Positions 35,829-47,200 of a stretch of DNA of 64,000 nucleotides are shown here, in pieces. Within the stretch, counting starts at the first letter, position 1. Every line of letters starts with the position of its first letter. The stretch is from Azolla pinnata (lineage: Eukaryota; Streptophyta; Polypodiopsida; Salviniales; Salviniaceae). Location of the stretch: NCBI GenBank assembly GCA_037176905.1, contig JBBBWG010010000.1:1-64000 (forward strand), read 5' to 3'. The notes beneath the pieces were generated by a model that saw nothing but the letters and a program-made list of their open reading frames with translations, ran no database searches and had not been told where the DNA came from. Position numbers and translations under genes: made by a program.

Positions 35829-38369
35829 AAAATGGTAGAAAGCTATTTCTCTTTTCTCGTTTCCTTAAAGCTAACATAGGCTCACTTCAATGATGTGCTT
35901 TTCCTCTTCTTGTGATATGCAGTGTTGGTATCAAAAACATAAAGATGAGAGAATCCGCGTTGAGCAATCATATTCGAAAATCCCTAGCCATAAAACATCT
36001 CCAACTACATGTCTCTGCGTGTCTCTTATTGGTAACACATTTTCATCTTACTAGACAGGCCATCCTGAAGATGGGACCCAGTTATTATGTTGTGTGGTTA
36101 GAAAGACAAATCAAAAGCATTAACGCGTATTCAAACTCCAATGGGGTTGGCAACCCCCAATGGATTCTTAAATCAAGCCACAACAGAAGTTTCAAACTTT
36201 ACTAGATGAACTGATTTAGTGTTTACGGACCTCCACTCATTGTTTGCATTCTAATTTCTTTCTAGCTTTCTCTCAATTTCATGCTACTTAATTCGTACTA
36301 TTTCCAATTTACCTTATAATAACTCCAAGCAGTCTGACCCGGAGCAGGCTGGTAAGTGAGGGGCCGATCACTACAAAATGCAATTTTTTTCGTAGATATG
36401 TAAAGCGTCCCTGCAACTGGACCAGACGAGGTAGAAAGGTAACACGCATATGTCTTGCGTAGTATCTCTTCGGGGAGGGTATCGAAAGTCTGTTTGAAAA
36501 CCTTATCAAAGCCACCTCCTGTTAAGAGCTTCGTCCCCTGACTTAACCTTCCCCATGCAGTGTCTGCCATGTTTGGACCTGTTTTCACTATGAAAAACAA
36601 AACCACAACTAGCCATGTGTTACATAATATTTTTTTCATGAATGTTATAAGTCAAGGTCCAAACAGTATGTTTTGTAGTGTTTTATCAGTATACGATTTA
36701 AGGTCAAAGAGAAACCTAAGTGTAAGGGGCCTTGCTGATTGTACTGTACACAGCAGCACAAATCTGAGCCACAATCTTGATAAGTGTTTCAAAACTTTGA
36801 AATACTTAAGAGCTGCAATTCCATACTTCTCACAAATCAGGTGATTATGCCTATGCTAAAGTGCCTAAATGACCCCCAAATTGCATCACTTAGGACCTTA
36901 AAAAAGGAGTTTTATGAAAGAGAAGGGCTTCTTACAGTGTTGCCAGATATTTCCAGCTGCTTCTTCTGCCTTCTTTGACACTTCCTCGAATTTCATTTTC
37001 CATTTTCCAAGGTACTCGGTTATGATATCCATGGGACCTGACATTTGAAAGTAAAACATACAAGGGTAAGATAATGCTTTCGCTAGAATTTTGAACCCAT
37101 CCTTAAACTGAAGGCATGGTTCCATTTTCACATGCATGTCCTACCCATATATGCTGAACCAGGAGATCGATCTTGTCTCTTACGTATGACATGGTTCCAT
37201 ACACAAAACCTAGATGAAGACCTTAAATCAGATGCTTAATCCTACCCTACCCTAACATATCTCATCATTACAAATATAATACACATGGTTTCATTTTCAC
37301 ACGCAGTGTCCTACCCATATACGCTGAACCAGGATATCAATGTTGTCTCTTGCATATCACATGGTCCCATACACAAAACTTAGATAACTCATGTACTCTG
37401 ATACCTAATCCTCCCCCCTAACCTAGCATATCTGATAATTCCAAGCACAACACGTGAAGTTCAACCGGCTTTGTCGACACAATCCAACATACATGGTTGA
37501 TCCCTCCAGTTCCGATGTCAGATTAACAATTTATCTCATCTCCAACAACACGATTTATCATCACATGCAGAATATGTCCAAGCATCAATTCAACACCATG
37601 TGATCCCACAAAAACCATGCGTCCAAAAAAACGAGATTTTTTTCTTGTTTTATCTCACTCCCTGACATAGCCACATCACTGATCTCAACAGAATATATAC
37701 ACCTACATAGCCATGGTTGATCCCTCCAGTTCCTATGTCAGGCTAGCAATTCATCTCATCTCCAACAACATGAATAATCATCGCATGCAGAACATGTCCA
37801 AACATCAATTCAACACCATGCGATACCCATATAAAACCAAGCGTCCAGAACCAACCAGATTTTTCTCCTTTTTCTTCTTATCTCACTCCCTGACGGTAGC
37901 CAAATCACCACCGTCAACAGAATACATACACTTACATAGTAAGAGAAGACGTGAATGAAAACAGCACACAAGCGATGAACGGCCAGAAAGCAGCAGCGAC
38001 ACTCAAATTCAAGAAGGAAAAAGAGAAAAAAAAAGCCTTACTTTTTCCAGAATAGGAAGGGGCAGGGGTGGTGGACACGTAAGGATTCCCGGCATATCCA
38101 GTGCTGCTAGAAGGGTTGGGGGTAGCCGAAGCGAAGGCCGATCGACTGCGATCATCATCAACATCATCATCATCATCATCATCTCTCTCCAAGATATGGC
38201 CAGGGAGGGGCTCCCAGGAGGCAGCCTGCAGGTTCTGAGGGTGGGCATGGGGTTGGGAGGGGGAGGCCAAGGTGTAGGTTCCCCATCGCTCTGTTCGGTA
38301 GGCATCGACGACGGGGTAGGAGGCGATGGCGTCCTTGGGCGGAGGAGGAGGAGGAGAAGAAGAAGCCAT
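35600..38369 (-). CDS. GEM-like GRAM-domain protein (ABA-responsive/FIP1 family)
   Basis: Four exons, 38369-38042, 37037-36936, 36587-36313 and 35776-35600, are in phase and give 293 residues. The N-terminus is Pro/Ser-rich (MASSSPPPPPPKDAIASYPV) with an Asp run from GAT repeats. A helix (VSKKAEEAAGNIWQHLKTGP) leads into the GRAM domain (FDKVFKQTFDTLPEEILRKT, CYLSTSSGPVAGTLYISTKK). The conserved C-terminal segment VDNHEFWFMGFVNYEKAV closes it. This is the layout of Arabidopsis GEM (GL2-expression modulator) and GEM-like/ABA-responsive proteins, which bind membrane lipids through GRAM and act in hormone and cell-fate signalling. Intron 1 (1.0 kb) is made largely of two tandem duplications. A (CT)n run sits in intron 3 at about 35790-35826. 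Confidence 0.93.
37118..37865. repeat. Two successive tandem duplications inside GEM-like intron 1
   Basis: The first pair (about 37118-37280 and 37283-37450) shares TGTCCTACCCATATA, GCTGAACCAGGA and CATACACAAAAC. The second pair (about 37490-37625 and 37710-37862) shares CATGGTTGATCCCTCCAGTT, ATCTCATCTCCAACAACA and TCAATTCAACACCATG. Copies differ by scattered substitutions and small gaps, so the duplications are not very recent. Confidence 0.85.
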
Positions 38370-38619
38370 GGTTTCTGTTGAAGGTTCTTCTTTTGTCTTC
38401 TGTTCTTCTTAGTTCTCTGTTCAGAAAACAGAACAAAATGGAGAAACAAAAAAATGGAGGTCTTTTTCTTCAGTGGCCTCCAGCTCAAATCAATAGATTC
38501 TTCCTTTTTTTGCTTCAGCATTTTAATCTTGTCGAAGAATGCATGTTCGCAATCGATCGATCGATCGATCGAAAATGTTGTCGAAGAACGCATGTCCGTG
38601 ATCGATCGATTGATCAATG

Positions 38620-38920
38620 CATCAGAAACAGTAGAACTCCGGAGAAACAAGATCGATCGATCGATCGGAAACAGTAGAACTCCCAGAGAAACAACACAGA
38701 TCGAGATACGGGTCTCGAGAGAGACAGAAATCCTGTATTAATGCACTTTACGATGATCTCTCACATGCGTAGATCGAACGCGTGCCCGCGGACGATCGAT
38801 CGACGCAAGCAGAAACAGTAGAACTCCAGAGAAGCAACACAGCTACAGATACAAATCTCGAGAGAGACAGGATTCCTGTATTTAATATGGTTTACGATGA
38901 TCTCTCACCTGCACTCTCTC
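38620..38920. repeat. Roughly 150-bp tandem duplication upstream of the GEM-like gene
   Basis: Two copies run from GAAACAGTAGAACTCC through ACAACACAG, TCTCGAGAGAGACAG and TTTACGATGATCTCTCAC (about 38665-38766 and 38812-38913). A partial third copy of the first word is at about 38626. Copies are about 85-90% alike by eye. Confidence 0.85.
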
Positions 38921-40403
38921 TCTCTGATGCCATTGGTGTATTTGTATACTGATAGAGAGAAGCTATTTTTTGGTATGAGCCCATATCTAGTCCCTACTCG
39001 TGAAATAGGAGGGTATGTATGAGAGCTCCGCGTTCTCGGAGAAGCATGAATTAGAGCCCGTGTCAGAATAAGAGGCACGAGAGTTCCACTCCAGCTAGTT
39101 TCCACAACAGCACATCTCTTTTAATCTTGCACGTAGAGTTTTGGAATGCCACTCTGGGCTCTCTCTGATTCGACCGAAATCGAAGAGCACTTAGTCTGTA
39201 AAATACGAGAGTGCGAGAGAGATCTGCAAGGTGCTAGACTTCGGATCAGCCAAATCGAAAGAGTATATATCTTTGAGAAAGAAAAATAAAACAAAGAAAG
39301 ATATATTTATTTACGTCTTCTAAGACCAAATTTGGCTTGTGAGACAAAAGATACAACAATGAGATGTGTACCAAATCATCCAAAGTACAAAAAATGAGAA
39401 TGAAAACAAAAGAGATAGAGAGTCGTGCCGAGAATTCATTCCGATTGCATTTTAATAATGCTTTTGAGCACTGATGAACCGCGGGTTATAGATTGCAATA
39501 ACATAGCAGCTAAACCGATTTGGCATTGAGCTTGAAGAAGGCTTGCAAACAAACTGGTTTGTGTGACTTGTCTTTTTTGCTCGATTCGAGCCATGTTTCT
39601 CTCGCATGCCAGCTAATTCCTCAGCTCCACTGATGCTGGTCTTTGCAAAAGCTTAGCTTTGCAATGCCATTTTCTACTTAGAATCTTGCTTATTATGAAG
39701 CGTCGAAACCGATTGCTATCAGTATCAAAATAAATGTTCGAAAGTGCCTGAATGTTTCACATTCTATACAAAGCTTCATAATTTACAACGTCCGATTTCT
39801 ACAAATGTTTAGCTTACATGTAACTATATATTAATTCATTACACTTTTATTAGAGAACCATTTGTGAATGCTTGAGATGGTTTCAAGGTTTTCAAATAAC
39901 CATATTGTTTCCCAAATCATAACATTCTCAGTGATAGCCGTTTGGGGAATCGGTTCCGAGATCCATTGATTACCTCGATCTTCTGCCGTCGAATGCTCAA
40001 CAGCTGCAGCTCGGGCTCAATGATCCGGCTCTAATTTGATGATATTGTTCGATTATTTGATGCTTTGCAACAATAGAAATGATATCGAAATTGAGGCTTA
40101 CTCAGCTTTTACGATTTCGATTAGGAACGGTTTAATTTCAAGCTGCGATTTACTGGCCTTAAATAACTCTGAACTGGCTGGGCTTAATTTAATGGCTAGT
40201 TACAGTGATCATTCGGCTGTTTAAACCCTAGAACCCTAAAACCCTCATGGGTCCCAGGAACACTTAATTGAAACACAGCATTCTCTTTTAAGAGACATAC
40301 TAGAACCCTAGAACAGCATCTGATCTTATAGTTCTTTCCAAGCCATGAGCTGCTGCCATGCCTCGCATTCACCATGCTCAAAGCTTCTAAATTTTTTGAT
40401 CCA

Positions 40404-40732
40404 TTCTGAAAGACTTTATTTACCTTATGAGATTAATTCAAGCACTGCAAGATAAATTATAATTATAGATTGCTTTGATATAAATTCGCAATCCAAATTT
40501 TCTCTGAGCTCCGCCATGTCTAATTTTAGCAGCTGATCTAAATTATGAAGATCATCATCAAGGGTGGCCGGCCCATTCTCAAAGACTTTATTTAGTTTAT
40601 GAGATTAATTCAAGCACTGCAATGCTTTGATATAAATTCGCAATCCAAATTATCTCTCAGCTCCGCCATGTGTAATTTTAGCAGCTGCTCTAAATTATGA
40701 AGATCATCATCACGGGTGGCCGGCCCAATCTA
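40404..40732. repeat. Tandem duplication downstream of SPL
   Basis: Copy one (about 40404-40570) and copy two (about 40571-40732) share AAGACTTTATTTA, GAGATTAATTCAAGCACTGC, GATATAAATTCGCAATCC, CTCCGCCATGT and GGGTGGCCGGCCCA. The second copy lacks about 20 bp after the CACTGCAA word. Confidence 0.9.
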
Positions 40733-41214
40733 TAATATAAGCACGGATCTTAGAATTCCTAGATTGAGACATGATTACATTGATGATCTATATCTAACCA
40801 AAGAGATTGCCAATCAGCGTCTGCTTAATCTTGAATGGAGGTAATAAATCAGATTCAGACAACGTGATCATCGGAACCAGTAACTGATTGATCCCTTCCA
40901 AATTACTGCCCATAACTCACATTAGCTGTCGATGTGATTAATCATATCCTAATTAATTCACATTCTACAGCACTGGCCCCCCTACAATGATCGCTATTCA
41001 AGTTAATTCCTGGAAATATATCTGCATGTTTGTAGATTCTTGTGTCGTGTAGACATATAATAGTAATCTAGGAATTCAAGAGCACGGATCAAAGATGCTT
41101 TGATATAAATACTGATCTCTGCCATTTAATTAATTAATTCAATTCATACAGTTTTAAAACGAATGTTGATTGATTACTCACGGCTCGCGATCACACGATC
41201 CTAGGGTACAGTTA

Positions 41215-44200
41215 TCACTGGTGATGCGGGTGATCAAGATGATGCAGAAGTAGATCATGATCTAACTGCACATGATTATTACTGTTGCTAGCAGCGGCAG
41301 GCGCAGTAGACATGCAGCCGATGGAGAGCGCGAGGCAGCTAGCAGCCATGGTGGTGGATATGGTCGAGGTCGAGTTAGATGAAGTCGCCGCTGATATTGC
41401 TGATGATGAGCCGATATTGATCAATTCAGGCCGGATCAGATCAAACTGTCGATCATGGATATGGAGATTGAAGCAGCTTGCTGATGATCCAGCTTGATGC
41501 AGATCCTGGCCCTCATGGATCATGGCGTTAAGCTCATGGCGATGATGATCGTGGCCCTCGAGATGAACTGGAATCGCATGATCGCCGATCATCGTAGCAT
41601 GGCATGGATACGACGGCAGCTGCCCATCGATCATATCGACACTGGCGGCGCCGATCATCATCATGCCATCACGATGATGATCAGCCGCATGCAGATCATC
41701 ACGAGGCATCGAGATTGCAGGCGCGCCATCGCCACGTCGAGGATGATGACCATGCAGTAGCAAGCCATAATATTGCTGTCCTCGATCGTGAGCTGTCGAC
41801 AATATTGCCGGTGGATTGCTAGTAGTAGTAGTAGTATCAGTAATCTTGGTAATCTGGTGATTGATTAGGGTTCCTGTGCGGTTGCAGAAGCTCAGTGGCG
41901 GCTGCAGGCGATCCATCCATCCATCACTAGCTGCAGCTACGTTGGCGTGGCTAGCTGACAGTATTGCATCTAATTTCGTTGCAGCTGCAGCTGCCGGCGC
42001 CATTGATGCAGAAGATGAAGATGAAGCTGCAGAAATGGAGGAGCGAGAAGCCGCCATGAAGCTGGCTAATGATGATGATGAAGAAGAAGAAGAAGAAGGA
42101 GGAGAAGAGGAGGAAGAAGATGACAGAAGAGAGAGAGCACGCCCGGAATCGAGCTTCTCTACAATATCAACATGATCCAGCATTTGAGGAGGAGGATGAT
42201 GATGATGATGATGATGAACAGCAGTATAATCTGCACCATTGCCGACGTATGTAGAAGCCCGGCGAGGTGCATTAATGGCATGATCGTCCTCGTCGTTGTG
42301 ATGATCATTAATGGTGCTGTGGGCCACCAGCTGCAAGCTTGATTGCATCGGTTTGGGCTCCGGGAAGATCTCGAAATAGCAGCTCTGATTCGGATTGCCG
42401 AGATCGTTCATCCGATATTGTCGATCGCTGCCAATATTATCGTCGATCCTTCGCTGCGCTTGCAGCGCTCCGCATGCAGTTGACAGCGTCAATGCCTCGC
42501 CCATGATCCGATGATCGGCGCTGCTGCTGCAGCTCGGCATCATCGTCGCAGTCAAGCTTGCAGTTAAGCATCCGTAGAACGTGGCGCGATGAATATTGCC
42601 CCGATCATCATCATCGTCATGATGATCATCATCATCATCAGCTGCTGCTGCTGTATGATCATCGGCGATCCGGATGTTGCTGCGATATCGCTGCGAGTCC
42701 TGCAGATGATCGATGGGAGATCGGCCCTGTGCTCGATCGACGGCTGGAATCTCAGCGATGCCGTCGCCACCTCTCCGATCGTGAATCATGGGCGCGTGAT
42801 TGTGATGATGATTCGATGGCCGCATCGAGCCGCTGCCTGAGCGAATCTGCAGGTAATCGTCGCCGCCATCGGCTGGGTCGATGCGATGATGATGATGATG
42901 ATCAGGATGGGAGAATGCCCAGGCATCGATGATCGGCTGATGATCAGCTGGCATACTAGCTGTGCTGTGATTCTGATCTGCAAGAGTATGATCAGCTTGC
43001 ATACTATTTAAGCCACCGTGATTAGCTGCACCGGAGATGCTGCTCATGTACATCCATGCCAAATTATCAGTGCAGGTCGTTGGAGGCGGTTCACAGCTTC
43101 CACCGCTGCTTCTGTTGTGAAGCGCCTGTGCCAGCATTTGATGATCACGGTACTGCATCAAGTAGCTGCTCAGCATCTGCATGTGTGCCCTCGTCCTCTC
43201 ATGATCTGCAAGGCTTAAGCAAACGATTAGGGTTCTGAGGGCCAATTAAGCAACCCATAATTGGGGTTTTATGGCCTAGTTAAGCAAACAACTAGGAGGG
43301 TAATTTCGGGGGCTAGTTAAGTAAGCACTTACGGGTTTGAGGGCTACTGCATGAGTAAAAATTTGGGATTTTGAGGGCAGCTAGTTAAACAAACTGTTAG
43401 GGTTTCGAGGGCAGCTAGTTACGCAAACACTTAGGGTTTCGAGGGTTAGTGAAGTAGACGCTTAGGATTTCGAGGGCAGCTAGTTAAGCACACAATTACG
43501 GTTTCGAGGGCAGCTAGTTAAGCAAGTAATAAGGGTTTCGAGAGCAGCTAGTTAAGCAAGCAATTAGGGATTCGAGGACTACTGAAGTAAACGCTTAGGA
43601 TTTCGAGGGCAGCTAGTTAGGTAAACAATTAGGGTTTCGAGGGCACCTAGTTAAGCAAGCAATTAGGGTTTCGAGGGCAGCTAGTTAGGCAAACAATTAG
43701 GGTTTCGAGGGCACCTAGTTAAGCAAGCAATTAGGGTTTCGAGGGCAACTACTTAAGCAAACACTTAGGGTTTCGAGGGCTAGTGAAGTAGACGCTTAGG
43801 ATTTCAAAGAAAGCTAGTTAAGCAAACAATTAGGCTTTCGAGGGCAGCTAGTCAAGCAAAGACTTAGGGTCTCGAGGGCTTTTGTAAGCAAACAATTAGG
43901 GTTTTGAGGGCTTTCTGCATCTCAACATGAATAGCGTTTAGAGTTAGCAGACGTAGTACCAGAGGATTTGCGGCGGCGTTGGTTGTGTCCGGCTAGGCGT
44001 CTCCTGCAGCTCCGCTTAGCATCATCAAACTCAGCGATGGCATGGAACCTGCAGGCAAGGCCACAAACCAGAGTCCTTTAGCAATATGGACGTCATTGTC
44101 CTGCTCAATAACAAAAAACGAGAGCATTCATTCGCTGGCGCTGAAATAGATAAGATGAGATGCTCGTCGCGTCCCGAGCCTCAGCATTCAGATACAGCAC

Positions 44201-47200
44201 AGAAGAGCGCAATTAAACCCTAAACCCTAAATCCTAAACCAATTCAGGTAGGACACATACATGCAATCGTCGGTGGTATTGACCCTTTCATGGGTTGGGC
44301 GATCAGCGGAAATATAGAGAGCAAGATCGCGGGGATAACCGAGCAAAGCGGCGCATGCATGCACGAATGCAGCGCCGGAGGAGGGAATTCATGGGGGTCG
44401 GCCAGATTTGATTCATGGCGAGCTATGGCGAGCTATGGCGAGCTATGGCGAGCTCAGGCCACTCGGAAGAGAAACAGAAGGGAGCACAAGAGAACGAACG
44501 AATATAGGAAGGGGCTCTGCTGGAGCTTCGTCCCCCGCCATATCCGACCGAGTCGAGTCAGTGAAGGACTCAGATGAAGCGTGGAGGTGATAGTGGAGCT
44601 GATGATGCTTGATGGTGATGATGGCGATGGCTGATCAGGGAGGAGAGAGATGTCTCGGAATACCGAGCTCGGCAGGAGGACCGAAAATACTCGTCGCTTT
44701 GGGTAAAGTAATCCCGTTTCCATTATCAGTTAATCGCTTGTTTAGGGTTTAGGGCTTTAGGGTTAGGGACTCAGGTTGAGGGCTTTAGGGTTAGAGTTTT
44801 CAGGTTGAGGGCTTTAGGGTTCAGGATTCAGGTTGAGGGCTTTAGGGTTAGGGTTTTCAGGTTGAGGGCTTTAGGGTTAGGGATTCAGGTTGAGGGCTTT
44901 AGGGTTAGGGATTCAGGTTGAGGGCTTTAGGGTTAGGGTTTTCAGGTTGCGGGCTTTAGGGTTAGGGTTTCAGGCTGAGGGCTTTAGGGTTGGGGATTCA
45001 GGTTGAGGGCTTTAGGGTTAGGGTTTTCAGGTTGAGGGCTTTAGGGTTAGGATTTCAGGCTGAGGGCTTTAGGGTTAGGGTTTTCAGGATGAGGGCATTA
45101 GGGTTAGGGTTTTCGGGTTGCGGCTTTAGGGTTAGGGCTTTCAGGTTTAGGACTTCTAGGGTTAGGGCTTAGGGCTTTTAGGGAGAGAAAGACTCAGAAA
45201 ACTGAAGCAACAGGTGCAGGCGCGAGGACGGTCAGCATCACACGGACGGCATCTTCCGGGAGGAGGGTGTGCTTTTGTCGTTTAGCGCTGCATCATTAAT
45301 GGCGATCCTGTACGAATCATAATGCTATCCCCCTGGGGCATTTATTACGGAAGCTATTGATTACGATTATTATTATTGTTATTATTTTTTTATTTCTTAT
45401 TATCAGTATTATCAGCCTGTGCGGAGACCGTACGAATTCCTAGGGGTCCGCCTCATCATTGCTTTTCTCATTTTTCTGGACAGTAAGTTCATGGATCGAA
45501 CGGGCATCGTGGGTAGTTACTATTCTAATTGTGACGAGGATTCTAATGTGATTTATGCCAAGGGGTTTAGGGTTTAGGGTTTAGGCAGGAGTTAGGGTTT
45601 AGAGTTTAGGCAGGAGTATGACCAATCAATAGTTTCTATTCCCCACCCTCCGAGAAGCATAGTAAAATAGCTACGGGATTCTCCTATATTTTTAGGGTTT
45701 AGGGTTTAGGGGGCAGTTAGGGTTTAGGGTTTAGGGGGCAGTTAGGGTTTAGGGTTTAGGGGGGAGTTAGGGTTTACGGGTTAGGGTTTAGGGTTTAGGG
45801 TGGCGGAATCAAAATTTGACAGGCCAACCGTGCTTGAATTAAGGCGTGCGGCCGGCGATCCCCACGGCAACCAACGGCCGGGGCCAGGCTGATGAAGAGC
45901 CGGTTTAGGGTTTAGGGTTTGGATTTTAGGGATTAGGATTTAGGATTTAGGACTTAGGGTTTAGGGTTTAGGGTGGCGGAATCAAAATTTGACACGGCAA
46001 CCGTGCTTGAACTATGGCGTGCGGCCGGCGATCCCCGGGGCAACCAACGGCAGGTGCGAGGCTGATGAAGGCCCGGTTTAGGGTTTAGGGTTTAGGGCTT
46101 AGGGCTTAGGGTTTAGAGTGGCGGAATCAAAATTTGAGACGGCAACCGTGCTTAAATTATGGCGTGCGGCTGGCGATCCCCACGGCAAGCAACGGCCGCG
46201 CGAGGCTGATGAAGGGCCGGATTAGGGTTTAGGATTTAGGGCTTCGGGGTTAGGGCTTAGGGTTTAGGGTGGCGGAATCAAAGTTTGACACGGCAGCCGT
46301 GCTTTATTCGAATTATGGCGTGCGGCCGGCGATCCCCACGGCAAGCAACGGCCGGGCAAGGCTGATGAAGGGCCGGATTAGGGCTTAGGATTTAGGGCTT
46401 CGGGGTTAGGGCTTAGGGTTTGGGGTGGCGGAATCAAAATTTGACACGGCAGCCGTGCTTTATTCGAATTATGGCGTGCGGCCGGGGATCCCCACGGCAA
46501 GCAACGGCCGGGCGAGGCTGATGAAGGGCCGGTTTAGGGTTTAGGGTCTAGGGTTGAGGGTTTAGGGTTTTTAGGGTTTTTAGGGTTTAGGGTTTAGGGA
46601 CCTGGAGCACTGCTGGCAGAAGCGCTGGAGAAGGCCGGACGTGAGGACGGCCGGCGCCTTGGCGTGCGCCTCGCACACGCGGTGCCGCCGGTGGTACTCC
46701 TTGGCCGCCCGCCGCAGGTCCGCATCGCAGCCGTCCACCTGGCACCGCGGATGCGCCGCCACGTGGCCGCCGCCGCCGCCGTCGATCATCCTTCCCGCCG
46801 CCGCCGCCGCCCCTTGCTGCTGCCGCTTCTTCTTCATCATCATCCTCATCGTCGTCGTCGTCGTCGTCGTCGCCTGCCCTAATCCTGCTCCGCCTAACCC
46901 TAATCCTGCACATCCTCTTCCTCCTCCTAACCCTAATCCTGCACCCCCTCCTAACCCTAATCCTGCACCTCCTCCTCCTCCTCCTCCTCCTCCTAACCCT
47001 AATCCTCCTCCCAACCCTACTGCAGCACCACCTCCATCGCCGCCCGATCCCGCCCGTTCGCCTGAGCTCATGTCCTCCTCCTCCTCCTCCTCCTCCTCCT
47101 CCTCATCGTCGTCTTCCTCTTCTTCCTCTTCCGCGACCATCTCCTCTCCGAATTCACTGCCCGATCGCCTCCTCCTCCTGCTTCCGCCGCCACCCGCGCC

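Larger units (their letters stand above)
38370..41214. other. Intergenic: GEM-like promoter, then 3' flank of SPL
   Basis: No gene seen. Two tandem duplications are listed separately (38.62-38.92 and 40.40-40.73 kb). ATCGATCGATCG runs lie at about 38555-38573, 38600-38612 and 38651-38667. The middle (39100-40400) has nothing I can name. Confidence 0.55.

Noticed and set aside
41494-42932. Several plus-strand frames over SPL exon 3
   Set aside because: These are antisense shadows of a GAT/CAT-rich coding exon. The SPL frame carries the SBP continuation and the ALSLLS-encoding miR156 site.
43220-46601. CRISPR-like arrays of repeats
   Set aside because: The spacers are themselves related and telomere-like, and the unit length drifts. 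The DNA is plant nuclear and lies within introns.
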